A stretch of DNA of 21,862 nucleotides from Pseudomonadota bacterium (GCA_023418705.1 JAEZYZ010000353.1:1-21862); one strand, 5' to 3'; shown: positions 7,528 through 15,756, numbered from the stretch's first letter. The notes: generated from the letters alone by a model not told the origin. Translations and numbers: made by a program.

Positions 7528-7791
7528 TCACCAGATCGCGCTCTTGATGTGACCCTTCGACTTCACGAGGATGTCGACGATCGCGCGGTCGTAGTAGTTC
7601 TTGCGATACAGATCCGGCGACACGCGGCTCTTGTACAGCGCCCGCCCCTCCTCGATCTCTTCGCTGAGCTCCTCGAAGAGGGAGTCCTGCTCGATGCCAC
7701 GCACGATTTTCTCTTCGTTGTAGAGGGACAAATCACTGGCGATGGCGCGCGCCAAACGGCGTGCGGCCTCTTCGGTCTCGATGAGCGGCAT
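7528..7791 (-). CDS. Small hypothetical protein (87 residues), cytoplasmic
   Basis: A short charged, helical protein without signal peptide or membrane segment. The pattern ARRLARAIASDLSLYNEEKI followed by an acidic stretch and YRKNYYDRAIVDIL looks conserved and soluble. I recall similar short proteins in myxobacterial genomes but cannot name a domain. The ATG is preceded by GGAGGAG with AGGAG ending 10 nt upstream, a good ribosome site. It lies 35 bases upstream of rluD and 72 bases downstream of the glycosyltransferase, all on one strand, so a polycistronic message is possible. Function is unknown. The two aromatic pairs and the lysine-rich C-terminus might bind nucleic acid, but nothing proves this. 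Confidence 0.8.
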   Translation of the reverse strand: MPLIETEEAARRLARAIASDLSLYNEEKIVRGIEQDSLFEELSEEIEEGRALYKSRVSPDLYRKNYYDRAIVDILVKSKGHIKSAIW

Positions 7792-7863
7792 CCTGCTTGG
7801 TCTCCTCCGAGCAGTATCCTTCGGGGCTGCCCGCCTGTCAAAACCAGTGCGCCGCCGCTCGTT

Positions 7864-9297
7864 TCAAAGCGGCTCGGGGTCGGCGGGGCCGACACAGAGC
7901 GTGCCGGCGAGGGCCGCGAGCAGAGGAGAGCACACCAGCGCGTAGCGCCCCGCGCCGAAGAACACGGCGTGCGTGGCCAGGGTGAGCGCCAGCGTGGACA
8001 CGGCGAGCAGCAGCGGCACGTTTCGGAGCGCCGCCTTTCCCAGCAGCGCGGCCGAGGCGACCAAGCCCACGTGCGCCACCCACGCCGCTCGCTGCAGCAG
8101 GAACAACAGCGAAACGCCCGCCCCGAGCCGCCGAGGCACCCCCAGCGGCACCGGCGGTCGCGCCACCGCCAACAGGGCGAGCAGCAGCGTCAGCCGATGC
8201 CAGGCCGTTTCCCAGACCCCGAGGCGGAGCTTGGCGTCGGCGCCGAACGCCGCGGGGTTCGAGCTGTGCAGGTAAAAGGCCGCGGCCCCCACGTAGTCGA
8301 AGGTCGCCGCGAGCTTCGCCGGCACGAGCCCGAGCCACGCGACCGGCCGATCGCGGATGCGGTCGACCGCTGCGCCCGCGAAGCAGGCGTCCTTCTCGGC
8401 CTCGTCGAAGACCGTGCGGCACGCCAAGGGCACCCGCTTGCCCTCGATCGGCACCCAGCTCCCGGTGGCGCCGTCGGTGGCGCCGATCAAGAGGTTCCAG
8501 CCGCCGTTCGCGCTCACGAAGACGCAGCGCGAGAGACGCGCGCAGTTGCGCACCGTCCAGGGCAGACACGTGAGCAGCGCGACCGAAGCCACCAGAGCGC
8601 CTGCCAGGGCGGGCCGCCAGAGCCGCGCGAGGCGGAGCGCGGTGGACGGCAGCCAGGCGACCGCCCCGAAAACCGGGGCGAGCAGCAAGCTTTGAGGGCG
8701 CACCAGCGTGGCGGCGCCGAGCAGCAGGCCCAGGCCGAGGCTCCACGCGAGCCGTGCCCGCCGAGTCGTCGCCCGGCGCACGGCGAGCACCAGCCAGCCC
8801 GCGATGACGAGCAGCGCGGCCACCACCCCTTCCGTCATGAAGGCGGCTGTGTAGGCCACCAGACCGGGGCTGAGCGCGACCAAGAGCGCGGCCAAGAGCG
8901 CCCCGAAACGCCCGGTTCGAGAAGCAGCCAGGCGATGCGTGGCGGCGACGGACGCAGCCCCGAGCAGCGCCTGAAGACCCATGACCACGCCCGGACGGGC
9001 GCCGAAGACAGAGTACAGCGCCCCGGCGAGCGCGGGGTAGCCGATGGGGTAGTGGGCCGCGTAGGTGACGGCGCCGTCCGGCCAAAGCCAGGTGTAGCCG
9101 TCGCCAGCGGCGATGCGCTGAGCCACGACATGGTAAAAATGGCCGTCCTCGGCGGGCGGAAATCGCCCCGCGGCCCACGCCACCCAGGCGCCGCGCACCG
9201 CCGCCGCGAAGAGCGCCACGAAGACCGCGTCCGACACGGGCGCCGGCCTGCGCGCCGCGGCGCCGATCCGGGCCCACAGCGGCCGCAGCGCGATCAC
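7864..9297 (-). CDS. Polytopic membrane glycosyltransferase, GT-C / ArnT-PMT-like
   Basis: A 477-residue inner-membrane protein with many hydrophobic helices. The first periplasmic loop holds the acidic pair of the GT-C fold in FPPAEDGHFYHVVAQRIAAG (Glu50/Asp51), followed by GDGYTW and HYPIGYPALAG, as in ArnT/PMT-type enzymes that use lipid-linked sugars. A periplasmic segment with several cysteines (about residues 265–330) is inserted between later helices. The start is a GTG overlapping the maf stop (GTGA). The frame remains open far upstream, through maf, but those codons are a shadow. Donor and acceptor are unknown. A role in decorating lipid, protein or glycan at the periplasmic face is inferred. 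Confidence 0.85.
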   Translation of the reverse strand: MIALRPLWARIGAAARRPAPVSDAVFVALFAAAVRGAWVAWAAGRFPPAEDGHFYHVVAQRIAAGDGYTWLWPDGAVTYAAHYPIGYPALAGALYSVFGARPGVVMGLQALLGAASVAATHRLAASRTGRFGALLAALLVALSPGLVAYTAAFMTEGVVAALLVIAGWLVLAVRRATTRRARLAWSLGLGLLLGAATLVRPQSLLLAPVFGAVAWLPSTALRLARLWRPALAGALVASVALLTCLPWTVRNCARLSRCVFVSANGGWNLLIGATDGATGSWVPIEGKRVPLACRTVFDEAEKDACFAGAAVDRIRDRPVAWLGLVPAKLAATFDYVGAAAFYLHSSNPAAFGADAKLRLGVWETAWHRLTLLLALLAVARPPVPLGVPRRLGAGVSLLFLLQRAAWVAHVGLVASAALLGKAALRNVPLLLAVSTLALTLATHAVFFGAGRYALVCSPLLAALAGTLCVGPADPEPL

Positions 9298-9902
9298 GGA
9301 AACGCCCCGAGCAGCCCCGCCCGCCGCAGATCGAGCACCACCTCGCAGGCGGGCAGGCCGACCACGTTGGTGTACGAGCCCTCGATCTTTTCCACCAAGA
9401 AACAGCCGATCCCTTGCACGGCGTACGCGCCGGCTTTGTCCAAGCCTTCGCCGGTGGCCGCATAGCGCGCGACCTCGTCCGAAGCGGCGGCGCGCATCGT
9501 CACCTGGGAGACCACGGTCCGCTCCGCGGCGGGGTGCTCCACGTCGACCGCGCGAGCGATCGCGTAGCGTGTCAGCACCGTGTGGGTGCGGCCGACGAGG
9601 CGCCCCACCGATCGCTCCGCCTCGGCGCGGTCGCGTGGCTTGCCCAGGATCGATCCATCGATGACGACGATGGTGTCGGCGACCAGCACGCCAGCGTACC
9701 GGCCTTCGCCGGGCGCCCGAATTACGGCCGCCAGCTTGGCGCGCGTGACCCGCTGCAGGTAAGCTTCCGGCGCCTCGCCGGGCTCGAGGCGCTCGTCCAC
9801 CTCGGCGGCGCGGGCGCGGTACGGGATGCCGAGCCCGCTCAGAATCTCCTTCCGCCGCGGCGAGCCGGATCCAAGGAGCAGCGGCCGATCTACCGTTATC
9901 AT
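9294..9902 (-). CDS. maf: Maf/YhdE-family nucleoside triphosphate pyrophosphatase
   Basis: A 202-residue protein with all Maf hallmarks. GSGSPRRKEIL covers residues 11–21, the catalytic aspartate is in VADTIVV (Asp76), GKPRD has Lys88, and GAYAVQGIG has Gln163. Maf enzymes hydrolyse non-canonical or excess nucleoside triphosphates (dTTP/UTP or m7GTP types) to monophosphates in the cytoplasm; the motifs look most like the dTTP/UTP class, but I would not insist. The ATG at 9902 gives the expected length (family about 190–210). The frame is open further upstream but those codons do not resemble Maf. It is followed by the glycosyltransferase with a GTGA overlap and is divergent from the exported barrel protein, 90 bases away. 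Confidence 0.94.
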   Translation of the reverse strand: MITVDRPLLLGSGSPRRKEILSGLGIPYRARAAEVDERLEPGEAPEAYLQRVTRAKLAAVIRAPGEGRYAGVLVADTIVVIDGSILGKPRDRAEAERSVGRLVGRTHTVLTRYAIARAVDVEHPAAERTVVSQVTMRAAASDEVARYAATGEGLDKAGAYAVQGIGCFLVEKIEGSYTNVVGLPACEVVLDLRRAGLLGAFP

Positions 9903-9992
9903 GGGCGGGCAGGCATAACGGCTTTTGGCGGGGGCGACGACCGCAAATCGCTCGAGATCCCGGGCAGGGTCGCGTAAGGTGCCCGAGCTTCG

Positions 9993-11033
9993 ATGCCACG
10001 AAAGCCCGCCTTGCGTCCCTTCGAGCGCGTTTGGCAGACGGCCAGCGCGGGCGCGGCCGTGATCGCCGCGACGCTGCTGTCTGCGGCGCCGAGCCTGGCC
10101 GGGGATTGCCAGAGCCCGCTCGCCGCGTGTTTCGACGCCGACCAGCTCTGGATCCCGGCCGCGCCGACGCCCTTCGCCGCCCTCCCCTCGGCTCGCACCG
10201 GCGGGGGCCGGCTCACGGCGGGGGCGACGGTCGGCTATCTGTCGCGGCCGGTGGTGCTCAGCGCGCCTTCCCCCAATCCGGACGGGACGGAGATCCCGGT
10301 GGTCGACGACCGGCTGGCGGCCGCGGTGCTGATCACCTCGACGCCGATCGCGCGCTTGCAGCTGTCGCTGGTCGTGCCGGCGGTGCTGTCGCAATCGGGG
10401 GCCGGCATCGAGAGCGTGACCACGCGAGGGGGAGCGGCCCTCGAGAGCACGGCCATCGGTGATCCGCGGCTCGGCGCCGGGTTCGTGCTGCTCGAGACGG
10501 AAGCCGGCGCGCGCCAGCCCGCCTTGGCCTTGATGGTCCGCTACGAGCTGTCGCTGCCGCTCGGCGGCGAGCAGACCTTCGCCGGCGAACGGTCGGTGGT
10601 GGCCGCGCCGAGCGTGGCCGCCGAAGTCTCCGACGGGGCGTGGTTTGCCGGCGCCGAGATCGGAGCGCGGCTGAAGCAGCCCGTGCAGCTCGGCGATGCG
10701 CGCTTTGGCACGCAGCTCTCGAGCGCGCTCGGCGTGGGGGTGCGGCCGCTGCCGGATCTGCTGTCGTTCACCGCCGAGGCGTTCGTGCGGCCGGTCTTGG
10801 TATCGCAGCCGCGGCCAGAGGCAGAGCTCGACCTCGTGCCGGCGGAGTGGTTGCTCGCGGCGCACTCCTCGCCCATCGATCGGCTCGGCTTGAGCCTGGC
10901 CGTCGGCGGCGCGATCCCGTTGACGAGCGCGACGCGCCTGGTCCCCGGCGGCACCGAGCGGCAATACTACGCCGGCCTGGCGACACCCGAGTGGCGAACC
11001 TTCCTGGTCGCTCGCGTCCGGGTCCTCGACTGA
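9993..11033 (+). CDS. Exported protein, probable outer-membrane beta-barrel
   Basis: A 346-residue protein with a clear signal peptide: basic N-terminus, hydrophobic stretch at residues 17–33, and probable cleavage after SLA (Ala36). The mature part alternates hydrophobic and polar residues in strands separated by short Gly/Asp/Pro turns, typical of a 10–14-strand barrel. The last strand, FLVARVRVLD, lacks the usual terminal aromatic residue, so barrel assembly is likely but not certain. Two cysteines lie just after the cleavage site (DCQSPLAAC). AAGGTG lies about 11 nt upstream of the ATG. It is divergent from maf and ends 18 bases from the convergent export lipoprotein gene. I do not recognise a specific family. 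Confidence 0.75.
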   Translation: MPRKPALRPFERVWQTASAGAAVIAATLLSAAPSLAGDCQSPLAACFDADQLWIPAAPTPFAALPSARTGGGRLTAGATVGYLSRPVVLSAPSPNPDGTEIPVVDDRLAAAVLITSTPIARLQLSLVVPAVLSQSGAGIESVTTRGGAALESTAIGDPRLGAGFVLLETEAGARQPALALMVRYELSLPLGGEQTFAGERSVVAAPSVAAEVSDGAWFAGAEIGARLKQPVQLGDARFGTQLSSALGVGVRPLPDLLSFTAEAFVRPVLVSQPRPEAELDLVPAEWLLAAHSSPIDRLGLSLAVGGAIPLTSATRLVPGGTERQYYAGLATPEWRTFLVARVRVLD

Positions 11034-11051
11034 GCAGGGCGCGGGGCGCGC

Positions 11052-11663
11052 TCAGAAGATCCGTTCCTGGACGTAGATCCTGTCCCCCGCCTGCAACGGG
11101 ATGTCCGGGGACCTGCCGCTCGTGATCTCGTCCAGGTTCAGGTGCACGGTGATGGCGCCATCTTTTTGTTTGCGCGTCAGCGTCACGCGCTCGGTGTTCG
11201 CGATGGACGTGAACCCTCCGGCCAGGCTCACCGCCTGGACCAGGGTAAGCCCCGGGGACAGCGGGAAGCTGCCCGGCTTCTGCACCTGCCCGAGCAGCGT
11301 GATGCGCTTGCTGCTGAATTCCTCGATCGTCACGATGACGCTCGGATCGGTCAGGATTTGCTTGGCCATCAGCTCGGTGCGGATGAGCCGAGCGATCTCT
11401 TGGGGCTCGAGCCCGGCCACCTCGAGCCGATGCAGGTACGGCAGCTCCACCGACCCGTCGCTGGCCACCTGGAACTCGTCCGGCAGATCTTTCTCCCCCA
11501 CGATCTGCATGCGGAACACGTCCCCCGGGCCCACGGTCGTGCTCTCCACGGGAGGCGGCAGGCGCGCTTTGGAGTTGTCGGCCGCCGGCGCGCATGAGCT
11601 GCCGAGCAGAGCGAACACCGCGAGCAGCGCGGTCCAGAGCCACAGAAGATGGTGGGAGCGCAT
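11052..11663 (-). CDS. Short OPX-type polysaccharide export lipoprotein (Wza-like)
   Basis: A 203-residue protein with a Poly_export domain beginning VGPGDVFRMQIVGEKDLP (about 45–130), followed by one SLBB domain (LLGQVQKPGSFPLSPGLTL onward). It ends at GDRIYVQERIF. The N-terminus has a hydrophobic helix ending ALLGSSC, so Cys24 is probably lipidated, although glycine at −3 is not the usual lipobox leucine. Compared with E. coli Wza (about 380 residues) it lacks further SLBB repeats and the C-terminal helix that forms the outer-membrane pore. It would therefore need a partner to cross the outer membrane; the barrel gene just upstream is the obvious candidate. The frame is open to 11849, but the ATG at 11663 starts the signal sequence. 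Confidence 0.9.
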   Translation of the reverse strand: MRSHHLLWLWTALLAVFALLGSSCAPAADNSKARLPPPVESTTVGPGDVFRMQIVGEKDLPDEFQVASDGSVELPYLHRLEVAGLEPQEIARLIRTELMAKQILTDPSVIVTIEEFSSKRITLLGQVQKPGSFPLSPGLTLVQAVSLAGGFTSIANTERVTLTRKQKDGAITVHLNLDEITSGRSPDIPLQAGDRIYVQERIF

Positions 11664-11812
11664 CGCTTCGGCCTGAAAGATGGTCCAATTGGACGCGTTG
11701 GTCGAGGGCCCGTCGCTCGAAAAACCGGCTTGGGACCGCCGACCGCCTTCGCTGCCGCGCAGAGCCCCAACGATCGTACAAGCGCGGACGCCGACGACCG
11801 CGCGGCTGAGGC

Positions 11813-13183
11813 TCACCAGAACAGGCGCGCGCCCAGGTAGGCTTCCCAACGCTGGAACGCGAGGTTGTCCGTGCCGCCCGTTGGGCCGAGGCCGGCCGGG
11901 ATCAAGCGATCCTCGAGCGCCGTGGTGTAGCGAATGGTGCTGTTGACGCCGAAGACGTCGCTGAAGCGATACTCACCGAACAGCTGGGCGTCGATGCGAT
12001 TTTGCGAGAACGAGTCGACGACGACGACGTTGCCACCGTCCACGAGCACGATGTCCGGGTGCGCGATGTGCGAGAAGCCCGCCTGCAGATCGAGCAGCAC
12101 CCGCCCGGCGATCAGGTAGTTGGCGTTGGCATAGACGCGATCGCGCGCGTAGTAGTTGCCGAGGTAGCTGTTGTTGAAGTCGCGCACGTACCCGAGCGCG
12201 ACCGAGGACAGGCCCATCGTGGCGTCACCGGGCTGCAGCTGCGGCTGCGGCTGCAGGAAGTAACGCACCTCGCCGTGCGCGTTGATGCTGTCGTAGTTGG
12301 CGTGCTCCGTACCCACGACCGTGTCGTGGTAGAAGCTCGAGCTCCAGCCCACGAGCGCCATGAACGCGAAGCGGTTGGTGACCAGACCGCTGACCCCGAC
12401 GCGCGAGCGAATGGTCTCCGCGTCGTTGTTGGTGGTCGAGTCCGCCGCGCCCTCCTCGTAGCGGATCCAGGTATAGGCACCGTCGTAGATCAGCGCCGTC
12501 TTGGGCAAGAAGCGGAACCGCCCGCGCGTGTTGATCTGGTGGTGGACGTTGTTCAGGTTTTCGAACGCGTCCTGCAGGAACTGGTTATAGCGGAGCTCGT
12601 AGCCCCAGCGCCAGTCGAACAGGCCGCCGCCCGGCCGCCAAATGACCCCGGCCCCCAGGCGATAGCTGTGACGATCCCAGGCGTTGGCAGTGTCCGCGAG
12701 GTTCGACGGCTCGATGCTGCGCACGAAATCGCCGTACGCATCGACGCCGACGCGGCCCTGCGGCAGGACGTTCAAGGCGAAGTTCGCCCCGGCGTCGAGG
12801 TGCCGCTGGTCGCTCATCGCGTCCTGATTCTCGGAGTCGGCGGCGATGAACTCGTTGTACGCCGCGAACACCCCGGCGCGGAACGTCAACTTCGGCGTGC
12901 CGCCCGTCATGCGCCGCCGCGGGCCGAGCGTCGACACCGACGCGGACGCCGTCACGACCGCGCGCCAGGTATCGATCGGATTCTCCTCCTCGGCGCGTTG
13001 AAAATAGTTCGAGTCGTAGCCAAACTCTGCCGCGATCCCGGGGTGCAGCTCGAGATCGCCGACGCGAATGCCGATCCCTTCGCCGTACTGACGGTCCGCG
13101 ATCCACGGCTGCTGCTGGGCGGCCGCGGTAAACGACGTGGTTGCGACGAGCAACGCCGTCGCCGTCAGGACAAAAGCTTTCAT
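11813..13183 (-). CDS. Outer-membrane beta-barrel protein paired with the OPX lipoprotein (Wzp-like)
   Basis: A 456-residue exported protein. The signal peptide is residues 1–22 (cleavage after AAA, before QQQPW). The rest consists of long amphipathic strands with many aromatic residues and Asn/Asp/Gly loops, and it ends with GARLFW, a C-terminal aromatic signal for Bam-mediated insertion. Its size would suit a large barrel of about 18 strands. In Myxococcus xanthus, short OPX proteins without a membrane-spanning C-terminus are reported to need Wzp barrel porins. This gene lies directly upstream of such an OPX gene on the same strand, 149 bases away, so I infer it forms the outer-membrane exit of a polysaccharide. 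The inference rests on context and fold, not on a recognised sequence signature. Confidence 0.85.
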   Translation of the reverse strand: MKAFVLTATALLVATTSFTAAAQQQPWIADRQYGEGIGIRVGDLELHPGIAAEFGYDSNYFQRAEEENPIDTWRAVVTASASVSTLGPRRRMTGGTPKLTFRAGVFAAYNEFIAADSENQDAMSDQRHLDAGANFALNVLPQGRVGVDAYGDFVRSIEPSNLADTANAWDRHSYRLGAGVIWRPGGGLFDWRWGYELRYNQFLQDAFENLNNVHHQINTRGRFRFLPKTALIYDGAYTWIRYEEGAADSTTNNDAETIRSRVGVSGLVTNRFAFMALVGWSSSFYHDTVVGTEHANYDSINAHGEVRYFLQPQPQLQPGDATMGLSSVALGYVRDFNNSYLGNYYARDRVYANANYLIAGRVLLDLQAGFSHIAHPDIVLVDGGNVVVVDSFSQNRIDAQLFGEYRFSDVFGVNSTIRYTTALEDRLIPAGLGPTGGTDNLAFQRWEAYLGARLFW

Positions 13184-13256
13184 CGGAAAGTCGAAACCTC
13201 AGCCGTAGAGCGGGGAACGAGAGCGCCGGATTACCACGACCGGATCCGGACGAGAA

Positions 13257-13832
13257 CTACTGCGTGGGACTAGTTTGGACGGGAGGCTCACTGATCAGTG
13301 GGTCGTCTGGGAACTCAGACGGATCGGTCTCCGGGATGTTCGGATCGATGTCCACGACGACCTGCGATTCCCCGATGAAACCCGTCTCTTCGCCGATGCA
13401 CTGGTTGGCCTCGGAGACGAGCGAGCGCACGCGGTCGCGCAACACCTGGATTACGGTAAACTCATGCCGCGACCTGTCGGCGTCGTTGCGGCCGACGGCG
13501 CTCTTCAGGCTGGCGATGCGATCGCGTGCCGTGCGCATCGCCACGTCGATTTGCGTGAGCTTGTCATTGAGGCAGAGCGTCTTGACCACGTCGCGCTGCT
13601 CGCGTGCCTGCGCCAACTGCCGCCGAACGGTCGCCTGGCCTTGCTCCATCCGCGGCAGGTACTTGTTGGCCTCCGTCAGCATCTGGGCAGGGGTGAGCTG
13701 CACGTCCTGCTGCTCGGTCACCTCCGGCACCGGCGGCAGGGGTGGCGTGTCGGTCTGGGCCGCAGCGATGCCAAAGCCGCACACGACAGCCACGCCTGAA
13801 AAAATGGCCCATCCCTTGGTCGTCAAGCGCAT
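13257..13832 (-). CDS. Exported coiled-coil protein, first gene of the polysaccharide-export group
   Basis: A 191-residue protein with a signal peptide (cleavage after IAAA, about residue 25). A short Pro-rich linker comes next, then a long charged helical region (about 45–145) likely to form coiled coil, with two cysteines (LCLNDKL and ANQCIGEE) that might pair in the periplasm. The tail, about 160–191, is acidic and Pro-rich. It is preceded by GAGGGAG 10 nt before the ATG and by a near-consensus promoter. It lies 73 bases upstream of the barrel gene and is probably co-transcribed with it and the OPX gene. I know no named family. A periplasmic scaffold for the export complex is an inference from position. 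Confidence 0.82.
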   Translation of the reverse strand: MRLTTKGWAIFSGVAVVCGFGIAAAQTDTPPLPPVPEVTEQQDVQLTPAQMLTEANKYLPRMEQGQATVRRQLAQAREQRDVVKTLCLNDKLTQIDVAMRTARDRIASLKSAVGRNDADRSRHEFTVIQVLRDRVRSLVSEANQCIGEETGFIGESQVVVDIDPNIPETDPSEFPDDPLISEPPVQTSPTQ

Positions 13833-13861
13833 TGGTCGGCTGCTCCCTCGATTCCGCCGGC

Positions 13862-13890
13862 AGTATAGGAACGGCCAATTTTCCTGTCAA
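13862..13890 (-). promoter_or_regulatory. Near-consensus sigma-70 promoter for the export group
   Basis: On the minus strand TTGACA (13890–13885) is followed after exactly 17 bases by TATACT (13867–13862). This is a full consensus −35 and a five-of-six −10 at optimal spacing. Transcription should begin near 13855, giving a leader of about 20–25 bases that contains the GAGGGAG ribosome site of the gene starting at 13832. Such a good housekeeping promoter stands out in DNA this GC-rich and suggests strong or constitutive expression. Confidence 0.8.
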
Positions 13891-13973
13891 CGCTTCGCAG
13901 CATCGCCACAACGCGAGAAATTCCCACGACTTCCGCGTGCGCAGCGCTGTCGGACCTGCTGGCCGCACGTCAC

Positions 13974-13996
13974 CTGCATCTCTAACTGAGATGCAG
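13974..13996. repeat. Perfect 9-bp inverted repeat with 5-base spacer
   Basis: CTGCATCTC and GAGATGCAG flank TAACT. The element lies in the 247-base gap between the AgmX/PglI-type gene and the coiled-coil gene, about 84 bases past the stop of the former and about 85 bases upstream of the −35 box of the latter. No T-run follows on either strand, so it is not a typical intrinsic terminator. It could be an operator or an mRNA-stabilising hairpin. About one or two such repeats could arise by chance in a window this long. Confidence 0.45.
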
Positions 13997-14079
13997 ATGA
14001 ACCCGTGAGTGTTCACGCGCTCGCGCGCGACCCCGTCGCTCACGGCAGCCCAGAGCAGCCTCGGAGGACGGGGCGAGCC

Positions 14080-15507
14080 CTACTGCTTCACGAACGTGAC
14101 CGGCACCTGGATCACGGCGCTGCCGCCTTCGGGCGGCGAGAACTGCGCGGCTTGCGCGCGCGCCTGGACGCAGCTCACCACCGACGGCGGGAGATTCCCG
14201 GTCGGGGCCGCGGAGACCCCGGCCACCTCACCCCCGGGGCCGACCCGGATCGTCAGCTTGATGCTGCCCTGCGCATCGGGGTTTTGCTGAAGCCCGCGCT
14301 GGTAGCAGTTGCGGAAGCCGGCGCGCATGCGGGCCACGACCCGGCTGGCGTCGCTCACCGTGCCGCCGCTCACTGCGGCGCCACCGACCGACGCATTTCC
14401 CTTGGGTCCTTCGACCTTTTGAACGGTGCCCGTCGTCCCGGTGCCGGTGCCACGGCCCGTCTCACCGATGCCCGCCAGCCCACCGCCGGTCTGCCCCGGA
14501 CGGATCGCGCCACCGGCGCCGCCGAGCTTCAGGTCTCCGGGGCCGCCAGCTGAGACGCCGGACGCGCTCGCCGCCGCCTGATCGAGGGCGCCCGTCGGGA
14601 CGTCGCCGGCTTTCAGCACGTTGGCCGTGGCTGGCCCTTCCGCCCCCAAAGCCCCGAGCATGGACATTTCGAGCTGGTCGAGCTCGTTGCTCAACGCGGC
14701 CACTTCCTTGCTGGACATCTCGCCCTTGTTGGGGCTCCCCTGGTTCCCTGGCTGCGGGGCAGCGGCTTGCTGCTTGGGTGCTTCGGCCGGCTTCTCCGCC
14801 TCCGGCGTCGGTTCCTCGGCGATCGGCGCTTCCTCGACGGGGGGTGGCGGCGGCAAGGCCTTCACCGAATCCAGCAGGCCCGCGACGTTCACCTCGTCGT
14901 CGACGATGGGATCGAGCCAGTCGGAGTAGATCGCCCCGATGGCCAAGAAATGCAGCAGAAAAGCGAAGGCCGCGATCATCGTCGTCGGCCAGTCGATGGA
15001 GCTGGCGCCCCGGGTGACGGCGACCGGCAGCTGCGGTTTGGGCTGCACCGGCGGCGGCGCCACGAACTGGAACAGGAACGTGGTCTCCCCGACCACCACC
15101 TTGCCGCGTGAGTCCTCGGTGAGCTTGACCTGGAACGCCCCCTGAGGCCCACGGCGAGCCTGTCCCTTGAGCACCGACAAGTCCGAGATGCCCGTCGGCA
15201 GCGCAACGCGCCCGTTCATGCCGTCGAGGAAGTTCAGGTGGTAGTCGCTGCCCACGAGCTCGAAGAGCTTGAAGGTTGGCGGGATCCCCGCCGCCGAGAC
15301 CACGAACATGCTCTTCTCGTTCGGGCCGATGGTGACGTGGGTGCGCTGCTTGATGATCCGCTCTTCGATGACGCGCCCGCCTTGAACCACACCGATCCGC
15401 AGCACCTTCGGTCCGGTCGGAGCCACCGCGCGCATCACGGCGGTCATCTGTCCGGGTCGGTTCGAAGGCGAGGAGCCGTATTGGTAAGAAGGCTGCTGCT
15501 GGGTCAT
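14080..15507 (-). CDS. gltG: FHA-like/TM/TonB-like protein with AgmX/PglI C-terminal domain (GltG-like)
   Basis: A 475-residue inner-membrane protein. Residues ~34–150 form an FHA-like beta domain, which should be cytoplasmic. One transmembrane helix spans ~174–195. A Pro/Glu-rich then Gly-rich linker (~215–385) could cross the periplasm. The last ~90 residues are an AgmX/PglI C-terminal, TonB-like domain with two conserved cysteines (RNCYQRG and VVSCVQ) and the end IQVPVTFVKQ. This is the layout of Myxococcus GltG/PglI, which links the inner-membrane motor to periplasmic and outer-membrane gliding proteins. I prefer the ATG at 15507 (GAGAA 7 nt upstream) over the GTG at 15513. The 249 bases upstream contain no gene and no promoter I can recognise. 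Assignment to GltG rather than a paralogue such as GltJ rests on the FHA-like N-terminus and gene order. Confidence 0.8.
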   Translation of the reverse strand: MTQQQPSYQYGSSPSNRPGQMTAVMRAVAPTGPKVLRIGVVQGGRVIEERIIKQRTHVTIGPNEKSMFVVSAAGIPPTFKLFELVGSDYHLNFLDGMNGRVALPTGISDLSVLKGQARRGPQGAFQVKLTEDSRGKVVVGETTFLFQFVAPPPVQPKPQLPVAVTRGASSIDWPTTMIAAFAFLLHFLAIGAIYSDWLDPIVDDEVNVAGLLDSVKALPPPPPVEEAPIAEEPTPEAEKPAEAPKQQAAAPQPGNQGSPNKGEMSSKEVAALSNELDQLEMSMLGALGAEGPATANVLKAGDVPTGALDQAAASASGVSAGGPGDLKLGGAGGAIRPGQTGGGLAGIGETGRGTGTGTTGTVQKVEGPKGNASVGGAAVSGGTVSDASRVVARMRAGFRNCYQRGLQQNPDAQGSIKLTIRVGPGGEVAGVSAAPTGNLPPSVVSCVQARAQAAQFSPPEGGSAVIQVPVTFVKQ

Positions 15508-15756
15508 TGGCACGTTCTCGTCTGAGGCTGGGGGCGTCGGCTACGCCGCCGCTGCCCCCGCGAGCGCCCCGCGTCCTTTCGACTCGAGGCAGCCCATCGG
15601 CTTGGACAGATGATCACGCTGTCGGTTCTCGGCCAAGCTCCGTGAGCGTACCTTCGCCCTCGCGGCGGGTCCACCAAACATCCCGAACGGTGCCAAGTTG
15701 GTCACACCGGTGGCTACATTCCCTATGCCTGCCTGCAGACCGGTGGCGGCCGAGCG

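Noticed and set aside
7549..9465. Plus-strand 638-codon frame opposite the glycosyltransferase
   Set aside because: Gln/Arg/Gly-rich translation without domains, antisense to a clear membrane glycosyltransferase and parts of three other genes.
9298..9999. Upstream extension of the glycosyltransferase frame through maf
   Set aside because: The translation lacks any family resemblance and covers the maf gene in another frame; the GTG at 9297 overlaps the maf stop and directly precedes the first helix.
11683..11694. 12-bp palindrome GTCCAATTGGAC 20 bases upstream of the OPX start
   Set aside because: Several 12-bp palindromes are expected by chance in a window of this length, and there is no flanking promoter or second copy.
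12230..12260. Short GCTGCAG/GCTGCGG-type repeat
   Set aside because: It encodes a Gln-Pro/Gln-Leu-Pro stretch in a loop of the barrel protein; too short and imperfect to be a repeat element.
15508..15756. Possible sigma-54 promoter upstream of the AgmX/PglI-type gene (GGCAC on the minus strand)
   Set aside because: The second element is GGGATG, not TTGC, at the required spacing; no convincing promoter could be drawn.
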